NCBI GenBank assembly: GCA_947466005.1
Contig: CANIBV010000065.1
Location: forward strand, 1-9,091
Direction: 5' to 3'
Length of the DNA stretch: 9,091 bases
From: Spartobacteria bacterium
Lineage (GTDB): Bacteria; Verrucomicrobiota; Verrucomicrobiia; Chthoniobacterales; UBA6821
Position numbers and translations under genes: made by a program. Shown here piece after piece: positions 1-6,477 of the stretch (its first letter is position 1; each line of letters opens with the position of its first letter). Under the pieces are notes generated by a model, which saw nothing but the letters and a program-made list of their open reading frames with translations, ran no database searches and was not told the origin of the DNA.

Positions 1-772
1 CGAAAGAGATCAGGATCGGAACCCAGAGAAGCAGGCGCTGGAGGCTGAGTCCTGCGGCAAAGGCATGCACCACGTCGCCCGGATGGAGCAGGGAGGCGGC
101 AGAGAGCCCCTGCGGCCAGTACGGGGAGACCAGCCAGCCGTTGACGACCTGCCAGTTGACGATCTCATTGAGGTTCAGCGAACCGCAGATCATGAAGACG
201 GGGACGACGGAGAGCCCCATGGAGAGCTCGTAGGAGATCATCTGGGAGGAGGAGCGGATGCCTCCAATGAAAGGAAACTTCGAGTTGGAGGCCCACCCGG
301 CGATCGTGATGCCGTAGACACTGAGGGAGGAGATGGCGAAGATGTAAAGCACGCCTATATTGAGGTCGGCGATCGTCATGGAAATCCCGAACAGGGAGCT
401 GCCGAAAGGAAGAACCGCCAGCACAAGGATCGGCGGGATCATCACGAGCTTCGGCGCGAGCCAGAAGTAGAACTTGTTCACACCGCCCGGGACGAAATTC
501 TCCTTGGTGAGCAACTTGATCGGATCAGCGACCATCTGCCCGAGGCCGAAGAAAAAAGCATCTTTTTTGCCTCCAAACAGAGTCAGGGGAATGCCGACGC
601 GGTTCGGTCCGACGCGATCCTGAATCAAGGCACTTACCTTACGTTCCGCAAAGACCGTCACCGAGACGACGATGATTACGATGTTGAGGAAGATGAAAGA
701 CTTCAGAAAAGTCGTCCAGAGCATGAACACCAGCGGGGTGGTCAGAAAGTGAAGAATCAGAGCGGTATCCAT
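1..772 (-). CDS. nuoH: NADH-quinone oxidoreductase subunit H (NuoH), 3' end missing
   Basis: NuoH is the membrane subunit of respiratory complex I next to the quinone site; it helps couple electron transfer from NADH to proton pumping. Translating the minus strand from the ATG at 772 gives an uninterrupted frame of 257 residues that runs off the window. The signature ERKVSALIQDRVGPNRVG lies near residues 43-60, and GWASNSKFPFIGGIRSSSQ and SYELSMGLS follow, all hallmarks of the NuoH/ND1 family. Several hydrophobic membrane segments are visible, the first at about residues 10-40. Family members have about 320-400 residues, so roughly the last third, with the conserved acidic DQPEAE-type loop, lies outside the window. 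No good Shine-Dalgarno precedes the ATG; a GGGGAGG sits about 35 nt upstream with no start codon near it. A terminator and about 200 bp separate it from rplQ, so it probably starts its own unit. Family assignment is very secure; the start is likely. Confidence 0.95.
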   Translation of the reverse strand, partial: MDTALILHFLTTPLVFMLWTTFLKSFIFLNIVIIVVSVTVFAERKVSALIQDRVGPNRVGIPLTLFGGKKDAFFFGLGQMVADPIKLLTKENFVPGGVNKFYFWLAPKLVMIPPILVLAVLPFGSSLFGISMTIADLNIGVLYIFAISSLSVYGITIAGWASNSKFPFIGGIRSSSQMISYELSMGLSVVPVFMICGSLNLNEIVNWQVVNGWLVSPYWPQGLSAASLLHPGDVVHAFAAGLSLQRLLLWVPILISF

Positions 773-973
773 GTGTCTCGTTAGAAAGCGAAGCTTAAAG
801 TTCGTACCTCCCCGAGATCCCCCTGTCGAGGCGCAAGAGAGAAAAATCGAATGACGTACGATAAAACCAGATTTTTTATTTGATCCATTCTGGTCAGTCG
901 TTTTTCTGCAACGAACGCATTTTTAATGGGGGAGACCTTGAATGAATTACTCCGCATTACTTTCCAATGCCCG
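773..973. other. Intergenic region upstream of nuoH
   Basis: This AT-richer gap between the rplQ terminator and nuoH should hold the nuoH promoter, but no pair of -35/-10 boxes with good spacing can be named. It contains a short dyad, ACCAGA-N17-TCTGGT (866-871 and 889-894), that could be an operator or chance. No coding frame or RNA gene was recognised. Confidence 0.4.
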
Positions 974-1004
974 AAAAAAAGCCCCGGATTTCTCCGGGGC
1001 TTTT
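974..1004 (-). terminator. Rho-independent terminator of rpoA-rplQ
   Basis: Read on the minus strand, an 8-bp perfect GC-rich stem (GCCCCGGA / TCCGGGGC, 981-1000) closes a GAAA loop and is followed by seven T (974-980). It lies about 25 nt past the rplQ stop, the classic form and place for an intrinsic terminator. The GAAA loop is of the stable GNRA type. The stem can extend by up to four A-T pairs. Confidence 0.93.
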
Positions 1005-1025
1005 CGTTGATTCGTTCAGAGTGGG

Positions 1026-1535
1026 TTATTCGCCCTTCTCTTCCTTGGCTTTCTTGGGAGCTGCCTTCTTCTTGGGAGCCTCGCCCTCGGCCTTTTCTGC
1101 CTTAGGAGCAGCGGCCTTCTTGGCCTTGGCGGGCTTTTCAGCCTTCTCGGTCGCAGGCTCGGCCGATTTTAACTCGGGAGCGAAATCGACCCACTCAAGG
1201 TAGGCCATCGGAGCGCTATCGCTCTGACGCGCACCAAGCTTGGTGATGCGGGTGTAGCCACCCTTGCGGTCAGCGGCAGCAGGCGCGATCTCGGTGAAGA
1301 GCTTCTTCACTATATCCTTGTGCTTGAGGTAGGAGATGGCGATACGGCGTGCATGAAGATCCCCCTTCTTGCCCAGGGTGAGCATGCGCTCAGCCAGCGG
1401 CTTGGTAGCCTTGGCCTTGGCGAGGGTGGTCTTGATGCGGCGGTGCTCAATCAGACTGCAGACCTGATTCGCTAGAAGCGAATCCCGGTGTGCCTGACTA
1501 CGGCCGAGCTTAACGGTTTTTTTACGATGACGCAT
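1026..1535 (-). CDS. rplQ: 50S ribosomal protein L17
   Basis: L17 is a structural protein of the large ribosomal subunit near the peptide exit tunnel. The product has 169 residues. Residues 1-118 are the conserved core: it starts MRHRKKTVKLGRSQAHRDSL, has IEHRRIKTTLAKAK at 29-42, and ends with GGYTRITKLGARQSDSAPMA and YLEWVD. Residues 119-169 form a Lys/Ala/Glu/Pro-rich tail absent from the roughly 120-130-residue L17 of enterobacteria, probably disordered. The start is supported by an AAGGAT Shine-Dalgarno 8 nt before the ATG, the clearest one in the window. It follows rpoA by 19 bp, the order seen in most bacteria, and is closed by a strong terminator, so the two genes form one transcription unit. 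Confidence 0.98.
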   Translation of the reverse strand: MRHRKKTVKLGRSQAHRDSLLANQVCSLIEHRRIKTTLAKAKATKPLAERMLTLGKKGDLHARRIAISYLKHKDIVKKLFTEIAPAAADRKGGYTRITKLGARQSDSAPMAYLEWVDFAPELKSAEPATEKAEKPAKAKKAAAPKAEKAEGEAPKKKAAPKKAKEEKGE

Positions 1536-1554
1536 GGCGTGTTATCCTTGGTTC

Positions 1555-2562
1555 TTATTCCTCGACGGTGGTCGTGATCTCAACAAGACCAGGTTCGAAC
1601 TTCATACCGAGTCCAAGACCAAGCTGGACAAGCTTGTCCTTGATCTCGTTCAGGGACTTCTTGCCGAAGTTACGGTACTTGAGCATCTCGGCCTCGCTCT
1701 TCAGAGCAAGCTGTCCGACGCTGGTGATGTTTGCATTGTTGAGGCAGTTCGCCGCACGGACGGAGAGCTCGATCTCGTTAACGCTCATGGCGAGCAGTTT
1801 CTTGAGACGGCTATTCTCCTGGCTGACCTCGACAGGGGTCTCGTCGAACTCGATCTGTGTGTCGTCAAAGTTGACGAAGACATCAAGGTGATGACGGAGG
1901 ATGGCTGCGGACTGAAGCAGGGCCTCGTCCGGGGTGAGGCGTCCGTCGGTCCAGAGCTCGAGGATGAGCTTGTCGTAGTCGGTTCGCTGTCCCACGCGGG
2001 TCTGCTCGACGGCGTACTTGACCTTGGTGACCGGGGAGAAGATGGAATCGATGGCAATGACGCCGATCGGCTTTTCGGGGCTCTTGTTCTCGTCTCCGGT
2101 GGCGAAACCGCGTCCAACCTTGACCTCGAACTCAGCGTCGAACTTCATCTTCTTGTCGAGCGTGCAGATGTGCTGGTCAGGATTGAGTACCTCGCACTGC
2201 GCGGTGGACTGGATGTCTCCGGCGGTGACTACACCCTGCTTGTTGACCGAAAGGGTCAGGTTGCGGGGTTCGTGGTCATGGGCCTTGAACTTGACCTTCT
2301 TGAGGTTGAGGATGATCTCCACGACGTCTTCAACAACGCCGGGAATGGCGGTGAATTCGTGCGGAGCTCCCTCGATCTTGACCGAGGTGATGGCGGCGCC
2401 TTCGAGTGAGGAAAGGAGGGTGCGGCGGAGTGAGTTGCCGATGGTGTGACCGTAGCCAGCCTCAAAGGGCTCGGCGACGAACTTGGCATAGGTGTCAGTT
2501 GCGGATTTCTCGTCCTTGACGAGGGTCTTCGGCATTTCGAAGCGACCGAGGCGGATAGGCAT
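1555..2562 (-). CDS. rpoA: DNA-directed RNA polymerase subunit alpha
   Basis: The alpha subunit dimerises to nucleate assembly of RNA polymerase, and its C-terminal domain contacts UP elements and activators. The 335-residue length is normal for the family. The N-terminal domain spans about residues 20-240, with GYGHTIGNSLRRTLLSSLEG (37-56) as the signature. A linker runs to about 255, and the C-terminal domain (about 256-320) has SVRAANCLNNANITSVGQL and FGKKSLNEIKDKL. R269 aligns with the DNA-binding R265 of E. coli. The ATG at 2562 is preferred over an internal one at residue 10 because MPIRLGRFEMPK resembles family starts in related bacteria as I remember them; neither has a good Shine-Dalgarno. 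Downstream is rplQ as usual. Upstream is glnII rather than rpsD, so the alpha operon is split here. A sigma-70-like promoter lies about 100 nt upstream. Confidence 0.98.
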   Translation of the reverse strand: MPIRLGRFEMPKTLVKDEKSATDTYAKFVAEPFEAGYGHTIGNSLRRTLLSSLEGAAITSVKIEGAPHEFTAIPGVVEDVVEIILNLKKVKFKAHDHEPRNLTLSVNKQGVVTAGDIQSTAQCEVLNPDQHICTLDKKMKFDAEFEVKVGRGFATGDENKSPEKPIGVIAIDSIFSPVTKVKYAVEQTRVGQRTDYDKLILELWTDGRLTPDEALLQSAAILRHHLDVFVNFDDTQIEFDETPVEVSQENSRLKKLLAMSVNEIELSVRAANCLNNANITSVGQLALKSEAEMLKYRNFGKKSLNEIKDKLVQLGLGLGMKFEPGLVEITTTVEE

Positions 2563-2662
2563 GGTATCAGATGGTTCTCGTTGCCGGGTTTCCCTTGGCG
2601 CTTTCCGATAGCCCGCAAATGCGGACTACCCAAGGACCGACGGCAGAGTGTTAGTTGCGCGG

Positions 2663-2675
2663 TCGGACAGAATAG
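2663..2675 (-). repeat. 13-bp motif shared with the glnII upstream region, copy 1
   Basis: The minus-strand sequence CTATTCTGTCCGA occurs here and again at 3971-3983. The copies lie 101 and 92 nt before the rpoA and glnII start codons, in the same orientation. Here it includes the proposed -10 box TATTCT. It may be a conserved -10 plus start region or a regulator site. Confidence 0.6.
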
Positions 2676-2696
2676 CCGAGGGAGGCGGGGCTGCAA
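2669..2696 (-). promoter_or_regulatory. Probable sigma-70 promoter of rpoA-rplQ
   Basis: On the minus strand TTGCAG (plus 2691-2696) and TATTCT (plus 2669-2674) are separated by 16 bp. The boxes match the consensus at 4/6 and 5/6. This would put transcription start near 2662 and give a leader of about 100 nt. It is the only promoter-like pair between the glnII terminator and rpoA. The -10 box lies inside a 13-bp sequence that recurs upstream of glnII, and the -35 box overlaps the left arm of an inverted repeat. Confidence 0.5.
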
Positions 2697-2794
2697 GGAT
2701 GAATTATGCGGGATGAAGGGTACACCATAGCGGCGGCCGGACCGAGCGCCCATTTACCTCGCCTTTATTATTCATCCTTCTGACTTCATCCTTG
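2694..2794. repeat. Inverted repeat built of 7-bp units between glnII and rpoA
   Basis: The left arm (2694-2717) holds GGATGAA-N7-GGATGAA with repeats starting at 2697 and 2711. The right arm (2771-2794) holds TTCATCC-N7-TTCATCC starting at 2771 and 2785. Each arm is 24 nt with a 14-bp (two-heptamer) period. The arms are inverted relative to each other, with 17 of 20 or more alignable outer and inner positions pairing, around a spacer of 53 bp. The left arm overlaps the proposed rpoA -35 box. It could be a dispersed intergenic repeat; no transposase or coding frame is linked to it. Confidence 0.65.
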
Positions 2795-2799
2795 TCTCC

Positions 2800-2838
2800 A
2801 ATAAACAGAAACGCCGCCCTGTTTCCAGGGCGGCGTTT
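2800..2838 (-). terminator. Rho-independent terminator of glnII
   Basis: A perfect 12-bp stem (AAACGCCGCCCT at 2809-2820 with AGGGCGGCGTTT at 2827-2838) closes a 6-nt loop. On the minus strand it ends in TTT and runs into CTGTTTATT. It begins 18 nt after the glnII stop codon, so it separates glnII from rpoA transcription. Confidence 0.92.
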
Positions 2839-2856
2839 CGACGAGTTTCGAGTCCG

Positions 2857-3879
2857 TTACTTAAGAGGAACGGTCTTGATGGTCTGTAGGATACGGCCCG
2901 CAATCTTGTACGGGTCGCCCTGGGAGTTAGGACGACGATCCTCGAGGTACCCCTTGTGGCCGTTGTTCACGAAGCTATGAGGGACACGGATCGAAGCGCC
3001 GCGATTGGCCACGCCGTAGTTAAACTTGTCGATCGACTGGGTCTCATGCAGTCCGGTGAGGCGCATGTGGTTGTCGGGGCCATAAACGGCAATGTGCTCG
3101 TTCTTGAACTTGTCAAAGGCCGCCATGAGCTTCTCGAAGTATTTCTGACCACCCTTCTCACGCATGAACTTGGTGGAGAAGTTGGCGTGCATTCCGGAGC
3201 CGTTCCAGTCGACATCCATGCCGAGGGGCTTGCAGTGGTAATTGACATCCACGCCGTACTTCTCGCAGACGCGCTGGAGGACGTACCGGGCGAGCCAGAT
3301 TTCATCGGCGGCCTTCTTGGAGCCCTTGCCGAAGATCTGGAACTCCCACTGGCCCTTCGCCACCTCGGCGTTGATGCCCTCGTGGTTGATCCCCATCTCA
3401 AGACAGATGTCGAGGTGCTCCTCGACGATGTCGCGGGCGATGTCACCGACGTTAGAGAAACCGACGCCGCAATAAAACTTGCCCTGGCCTTCTGCCGGGA
3501 ACCCACCCTTCGGGAAGCCGAGAGGCGCTCCGTCCTTGTAGAGGAAGTACTCCTGCTCAAAGCCGAACCATGTATCGGCGTCATCCAGAATGGTGGCGCG
3601 GGAGTTGGAAGGATGCGGCTTGCCGTTAGGAAGGAGCACCTCGCACATGACGAGAAGTCCGTTTTCACGGGTCGGGTCAGGATAGCTGGCAACCGGCTTG
3701 AGGACACAATCACTGCTCTTGCCCTCGGCCTGGCGGGTCGAGCTGCCGTCAAAGCCCCACTGTGGGAGATCCTTCAGCGCAGGGAACTTTGCGAATTCCT
3801 TGATCTGGGTCTTACTGCGGAGGTTGGCAACGGGCTCATAACCGTCGAGCCAGATGTATTCGAGTTTGTACTTGGCCAT
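2857..3879 (-). CDS. glnII: Glutamine synthetase type II (GSII, eukaryote-like)
   Basis: This enzyme joins ammonia to glutamate with ATP to make glutamine in the cytoplasm. The 340-residue length and the start MAKYKLEYIWLDGYEP fit GSII, not the roughly 470-residue bacterial GSI. Motifs in order: WGFDGSST (41-48, beta-grasp domain), FGFEQEYFL (105-113, metal-binding glutamates), DWNGSGMHANFSTK (224-237, ATP/glutamate site), VYGPDNHMRLTG (265-276), NRGASIRVP (292-300) and EDRRPNSQGDPY (313-324). GSII lacks the adenylylation tyrosine loop of GSI, so control is probably at transcription, in line with the -24/-12 element about 110 nt upstream. In rhizobia glnII is known to be sigma-54/NtrC dependent. 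The gene has its own terminator and is divergent from the aldo-keto reductase operon. No Shine-Dalgarno is visible before the ATG. Confidence 0.97.
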   Translation of the reverse strand: MAKYKLEYIWLDGYEPVANLRSKTQIKEFAKFPALKDLPQWGFDGSSTRQAEGKSSDCVLKPVASYPDPTRENGLLVMCEVLLPNGKPHPSNSRATILDDADTWFGFEQEYFLYKDGAPLGFPKGGFPAEGQGKFYCGVGFSNVGDIARDIVEEHLDICLEMGINHEGINAEVAKGQWEFQIFGKGSKKAADEIWLARYVLQRVCEKYGVDVNYHCKPLGMDVDWNGSGMHANFSTKFMREKGGQKYFEKLMAAFDKFKNEHIAVYGPDNHMRLTGLHETQSIDKFNYGVANRGASIRVPHSFVNNGHKGYLEDRRPNSQGDPYKIAGRILQTIKTVPLK

Positions 3880-3970
3880 AATGTGGGGCGTTTGTGGTGT
3901 TCCGCTGTCTTTTTTTGATCAACCTGCGCCATGCGGACGAACGGCGAAGCTGGATTTCCCGACTGTAGGA

Positions 3971-3983
3971 TCGGACAGAATAG
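3971..3983 (-). repeat. 13-bp motif shared with the rpoA upstream region, copy 2
   Basis: CTATTCTGTCCGA on the minus strand, identical to 2663-2675. Here no good -35 box lies 16-18 bp upstream of TATTCT. Instead the sigma-54-like element sits just before it, so the predicted sigma-54 start point (about 3978) falls within this motif. Confidence 0.6.
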
Positions 3984-3987
3984 GATC

Positions 3988-4005
3988 AAGCAACTTCAAT
4001 GCCAG
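3988..4005 (-). promoter_or_regulatory. Sigma-54 (-24/-12) promoter of glnII
   Basis: The minus-strand sequence CTGGCATTGAAGTTGCTT matches the sigma-54 consensus YTGGCAC-N5-TTGCW at all core positions except the seventh (T instead of C). The GG and GC dinucleotides have the exact spacing. The predicted start is near 3978, giving a leader of about 100 nt. That it precedes a glutamine synthetase gene, a classic nitrogen-regulated sigma-54 target, makes a chance match less likely. No obvious NtrC-type binding dyad was recognised upstream. Confidence 0.7.
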
Positions 4006-4011
4006 AATACG

Positions 4012-4036
4012 AAATTCCTCCCCGAAGGAGGAATTT
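4012..4036. other. Perfect 10-bp dyad between glnII and the reductase operon
   Basis: AAATTCCTCC (4012-4021) and GGAGGAATTT (4027-4036) form a perfect inverted repeat around a 5-nt spacer. It starts 7 bp beyond the -24 box of the glnII promoter. No gene runs into it from either side, so a terminator role is unlikely. An operator, or part of a dispersed repeat with the adjoining heptamers, is more plausible. Confidence 0.6.
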
Positions 4037-4037
4037 T

Positions 4038-4123
4038 GAGTGAAATGTGAAATGTGAGAAGGTAGGATGGAAGGGGTCACATCTAGGACTTCCACGCATT
4101 TTCACCCGTTTCTATCCTCACTT
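4038..4123. repeat. Degenerate 7-bp repeats with purine and pyrimidine arms
   Basis: GTGAAAT occurs twice in tandem (4040-4053), followed in phase by GTGAGAA, GGTAGGA and TGGAAGG (to 4074), all purine-rich. The right side (about 4090-4123) is pyrimidine-rich, and its reverse complement again has GTGAGGA and GGTGAAAATG. The layout resembles the inverted heptamer element at 2694-2794. It directly precedes the reductase start codon, so the promoter of that operon must lie in or near it. No convincing -35/-10 pair was seen. Confidence 0.5.
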
Positions 4124-5131
4124 ATGACCTATACACCCAATCAGGAACGCTACAACGGCTCCTCGTTTTATGCGCGCTGCGGACGGTCGGGCCTCTTACT
4201 CCCAAAAGTCTCTCTCGGACTCTGGCATAACTTCGGAGAGGTTGACTCCTTTGTAGTGGCCCGCGATATCGTGCTCCGCGCCTTTGACCTGGGCGTCACC
4301 CACTTTGATCTGGCGAATAACTATGGCCCGCCGCCCGGATCCGCCGAGAGAACTTTTGGCAAGCTGCTGGCGTCGGATCTTGCCGCTTACCGCGACGAAC
4401 TCATCATCTCCACGAAGGCTGGCTACACCATGTGGGCGGGGCCTTACGGGGAATTGGGATCACGCAAGCATCTGCTCTCCTCGTTGGAGCAGTCTCTACG
4501 GCGTATGGGCCTCGACTATGTCGATATCTTCTACAGTCACCGGTATGATCCGGCAACTCCGCTAGAGGAGACGATGGGAGCACTGGCTCATGCGGTGCGC
4601 TCCGGCAAGGCCCTCTATGTCGGCATCTCCAACTATAATCCCGAAATGACCGTTCGGGCCTCCGCCCTGCTCCGGGAAATGGGAGTCCCCCTGCTAATCC
4701 ACCAACCGAGGTACAATATGTACCTGCGCACCATTGAAAACGGCCTGCTCGACGTTCTCGAGCGCGAGGGGATGGGCTGCGTTTCCTTCTCCCCCCTTGC
4801 CCAAGGGCTTTTGACAGGACGCTACCTGAATGGAATTCCTGCCGACGCAAGGGCCTCCAAGAAGCATGGATTATTGAAACCCGAAGCTGTTAGCCCCGAA
4901 GTTCTTGAACAGGTCCGCTCCCTCGGAGAGATCGCCGAGGCACGCGGCCAGAGCATCGCCCAACTTGCCATAGCTTGGGTTCTCCGCGATCCCCGCGTGA
5001 CCACTGCTCTCATCGGGGCCAGCAAGATCAGCCAACTGGAAGAATGCATCGCGGCCGCACCGAACGCCTCCTTTGATGAGGCAGAACTCGCGCGGATCGA
5101 TGTGATCCTCGGGAACTCCCCAAACAAATAA
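4124..5131 (+). CDS. gpr: Aldo-keto reductase, YghZ/Gpr (L-glyceraldehyde 3-phosphate reductase) type
   Basis: An NADPH-dependent cytoplasmic reductase of small aldehydes. The E. coli homologue YghZ reduces L-glyceraldehyde 3-phosphate and methylglyoxal. The product has 335 residues (E. coli YghZ is 346) and follows the YghZ pattern along its length: SLGLWHNFG (30-38), THFDLANNYGPPPGSAE (59-75), YRDELIISTKAGY (89-101), IFYSHR (135-140), SGKALYVGIS, LLIHQP and SPLAQGLLTG. The catalytic tetrad reads D62, Y67, K98 and H139, all present. A longer frame begins at 4067, but TPNQERYNG aligns with the N-terminus of YghZ, which favours the ATG at 4124; the extra 19 residues lie in the repeat region. 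It is the first gene of a four-gene unit, and its TAA overlaps the next ATG by one base. The substrate is inferred from the family. Confidence 0.93.
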   Translation: MTYTPNQERYNGSSFYARCGRSGLLLPKVSLGLWHNFGEVDSFVVARDIVLRAFDLGVTHFDLANNYGPPPGSAERTFGKLLASDLAAYRDELIISTKAGYTMWAGPYGELGSRKHLLSSLEQSLRRMGLDYVDIFYSHRYDPATPLEETMGALAHAVRSGKALYVGISNYNPEMTVRASALLREMGVPLLIHQPRYNMYLRTIENGLLDVLEREGMGCVSFSPLAQGLLTGRYLNGIPADARASKKHGLLKPEAVSPEVLEQVRSLGEIAEARGQSIAQLAIAWVLRDPRVTTALIGASKISQLEECIAAAPNASFDEAELARIDVILGNSPNK

Positions 5132-6477
5132 TGAGGAGCGTCCCCTCGGACGCTGATAAGAATTGGCGGCTCTTCCTTTGGTTCCGGGTGCTCTTCTCGG
5201 CACGGTTCTATTATCCGGTGATGGCGGTTCTCTTCCTCGATTTGGGACTGACCGCCACCCAGTACACGCTGCTCAACGTGGCATGGGCGGCAGCGAGCCT
5301 CCTCTCCGATGTCCCGGCGGGCGTGCTCGCCGACCGGATCGGCCGCAAGCCACTTCTTGTGGCGGCGGGATGCTGCATGGTCGCCGAGATGGCTCTGCTC
5401 TGCGCGGCTCCGCGCAACGGGGGCGCGCTGCTCTTTCTCTTCTGCCTCGCTAACCGGATTCTGAGTGGACTGGCGGAAGGACTAGCCAGCGGGGCCGACG
5501 AGGCGATCGTCTACGACTCACTGGCGGAACGGGGACGCACGGGGGAATGGCAGCATGTCCTGGAGCAACTCACCCGGTGGCAGTCCATCGGTTTCGTGGT
5601 CGCCATGCTGGCAGGTGGCGCCGTCTATGCGCCGAGCTTCGTGAACGGGGCCCTGGCTTGCCTTGGCCTACACACCTCCCTTGATCAGGCCACGACGCTT
5701 CGCTTTCCGATCTACCTAACGCTAGCCAGCGCCATCGGCGTGCTCCTGCTGGCGTTGAACTTCCGTGAGCCGTCACGGCGCCTCCCCCACGCGATCGAGG
5801 ATCCCGAGGGCCATCACGCCGCCTCAGTGACGGGCGCCTTTGCCTTCGTGCTGCAGGCCGGCCGGTGGCTGCTCGGCAGCCCGGTTGCTCTCTTTGTGGT
5901 GACGGCGGGTTTTCTCTTCGAGAGTTCGGTGCGGCTCTTCCTCACTTTTAGTAGTTCCTATTTCCGGCTGATCGACATTCCCGAGATCGCCTTCGGCGCC
6001 TTGGGTGCCGTGATGGGGGGGCTAGGCTTCTTTGTCTCTCCCTGGGCCCGCCGGATGATCGTCACGGGAAGCATCGGAAGGAGCTTTCGGATCATGGGGG
6101 TGGTGATTTTTGTCGGACTTTGCGGTCTCGCATGGCATCCCAGACACTGGGGCCTTCTCTTCGCCTTCCCCCTCGGGGCGGCGATGACCCTGATCGGGTT
6201 CAGCGTCTCCACGTACCTCAATACGTTGGTCGATTCCCATCACCGTGCCACGGTGCTCTCGTTCAAGGGGCTGGCCTTTAATTTCGCCTATGGCGGCGTG
6301 AGCCTTCTCTTCGCGCTCGCCCTCAACATGGTTCCCGGAAAGACCCCGCAGGATCAGCTGGCTTCCGCCTTCGGATTGCTTCCCTTCTGGCTCCTGCTGG
6401 TTTGGGGAATCCTTTTGCTGTCTTTCAGAAAACATCGCGCGCTCATCAACTCGGCCAACTTGGCGGCAAGCCCATGA
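5131..6477 (+). CDS. MFS transporter, substrate unknown
   Basis: A 448-residue integral membrane protein of the major facilitator superfamily. The motif-A loop between helices 2 and 3 is clear: GVLADRIGRKPLL (64-76). About twelve hydrophobic segments are visible, the first at about residues 15-38. A hydrophilic stretch in the middle (roughly residues 210-230, REPSRRLPHAIEDPEGHH) fits the cytoplasmic loop between the two six-helix halves. The run ANRILSGLAEGLASGADEAIVYDSL resembles uncharacterised MFS members with a conserved GA/DE motif in helix 4. No substrate-defining motif is recognised. It starts inside the stop of the reductase gene (TAATG) and ends with an ATGA overlap with the next gene, so its translation is probably coupled. 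Efflux or uptake of a small metabolite is possible but not shown. Confidence 0.9.
   Translation: MRSVPSDADKNWRLFLWFRVLFSARFYYPVMAVLFLDLGLTATQYTLLNVAWAAASLLSDVPAGVLADRIGRKPLLVAAGCCMVAEMALLCAAPRNGGALLFLFCLANRILSGLAEGLASGADEAIVYDSLAERGRTGEWQHVLEQLTRWQSIGFVVAMLAGGAVYAPSFVNGALACLGLHTSLDQATTLRFPIYLTLASAIGVLLLALNFREPSRRLPHAIEDPEGHHAASVTGAFAFVLQAGRWLLGSPVALFVVTAGFLFESSVRLFLTFSSSYFRLIDIPEIAFGALGAVMGGLGFFVSPWARRMIVTGSIGRSFRIMGVVIFVGLCGLAWHPRHWGLLFAFPLGAAMTLIGFSVSTYLNTLVDSHHRATVLSFKGLAFNFAYGGVSLLFALALNMVPGKTPQDQLASAFGLLPFWLLLVWGILLLSFRKHRALINSANLAASP

Noticed and set aside
65..784. Open plus-strand frame of 239 codons
   Set aside because: It lies antisense to nuoH, whose minus-strand translation shows clear NuoH motifs. 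The plus-strand product is charged, low-complexity and matches nothing.
1534..2409. Long plus-strand frame opposite rpoA
   Set aside because: It is the mirror of a high-GC coding gene. RpoA on the minus strand is certain, and the frame has no family motifs.
2956..3918. 320-codon plus-strand frame opposite glnII
   Set aside because: It arises from codon bias of the glnII gene on the other strand; no recognisable domain or ribosome binding site.
4011..4037. Dyad as a transcription terminator
   Set aside because: It has only a short T run, and no gene is transcribed into it from either side, since glnII and the reductase diverge here.
4091..4119. TTCCAC-N17-TATCCT as promoter of the reductase operon
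   Set aside because: The -35 match is very weak and the -10 box lies a few bases from the start codon, within pyrimidine-rich repeat sequence.
2694..4123. Heptamer elements as a CRISPR array or insertion sequence
   Set aside because: Units are 7 bp, degenerate and without unique spacers of CRISPR length; there is no transposase and no target-site duplication.
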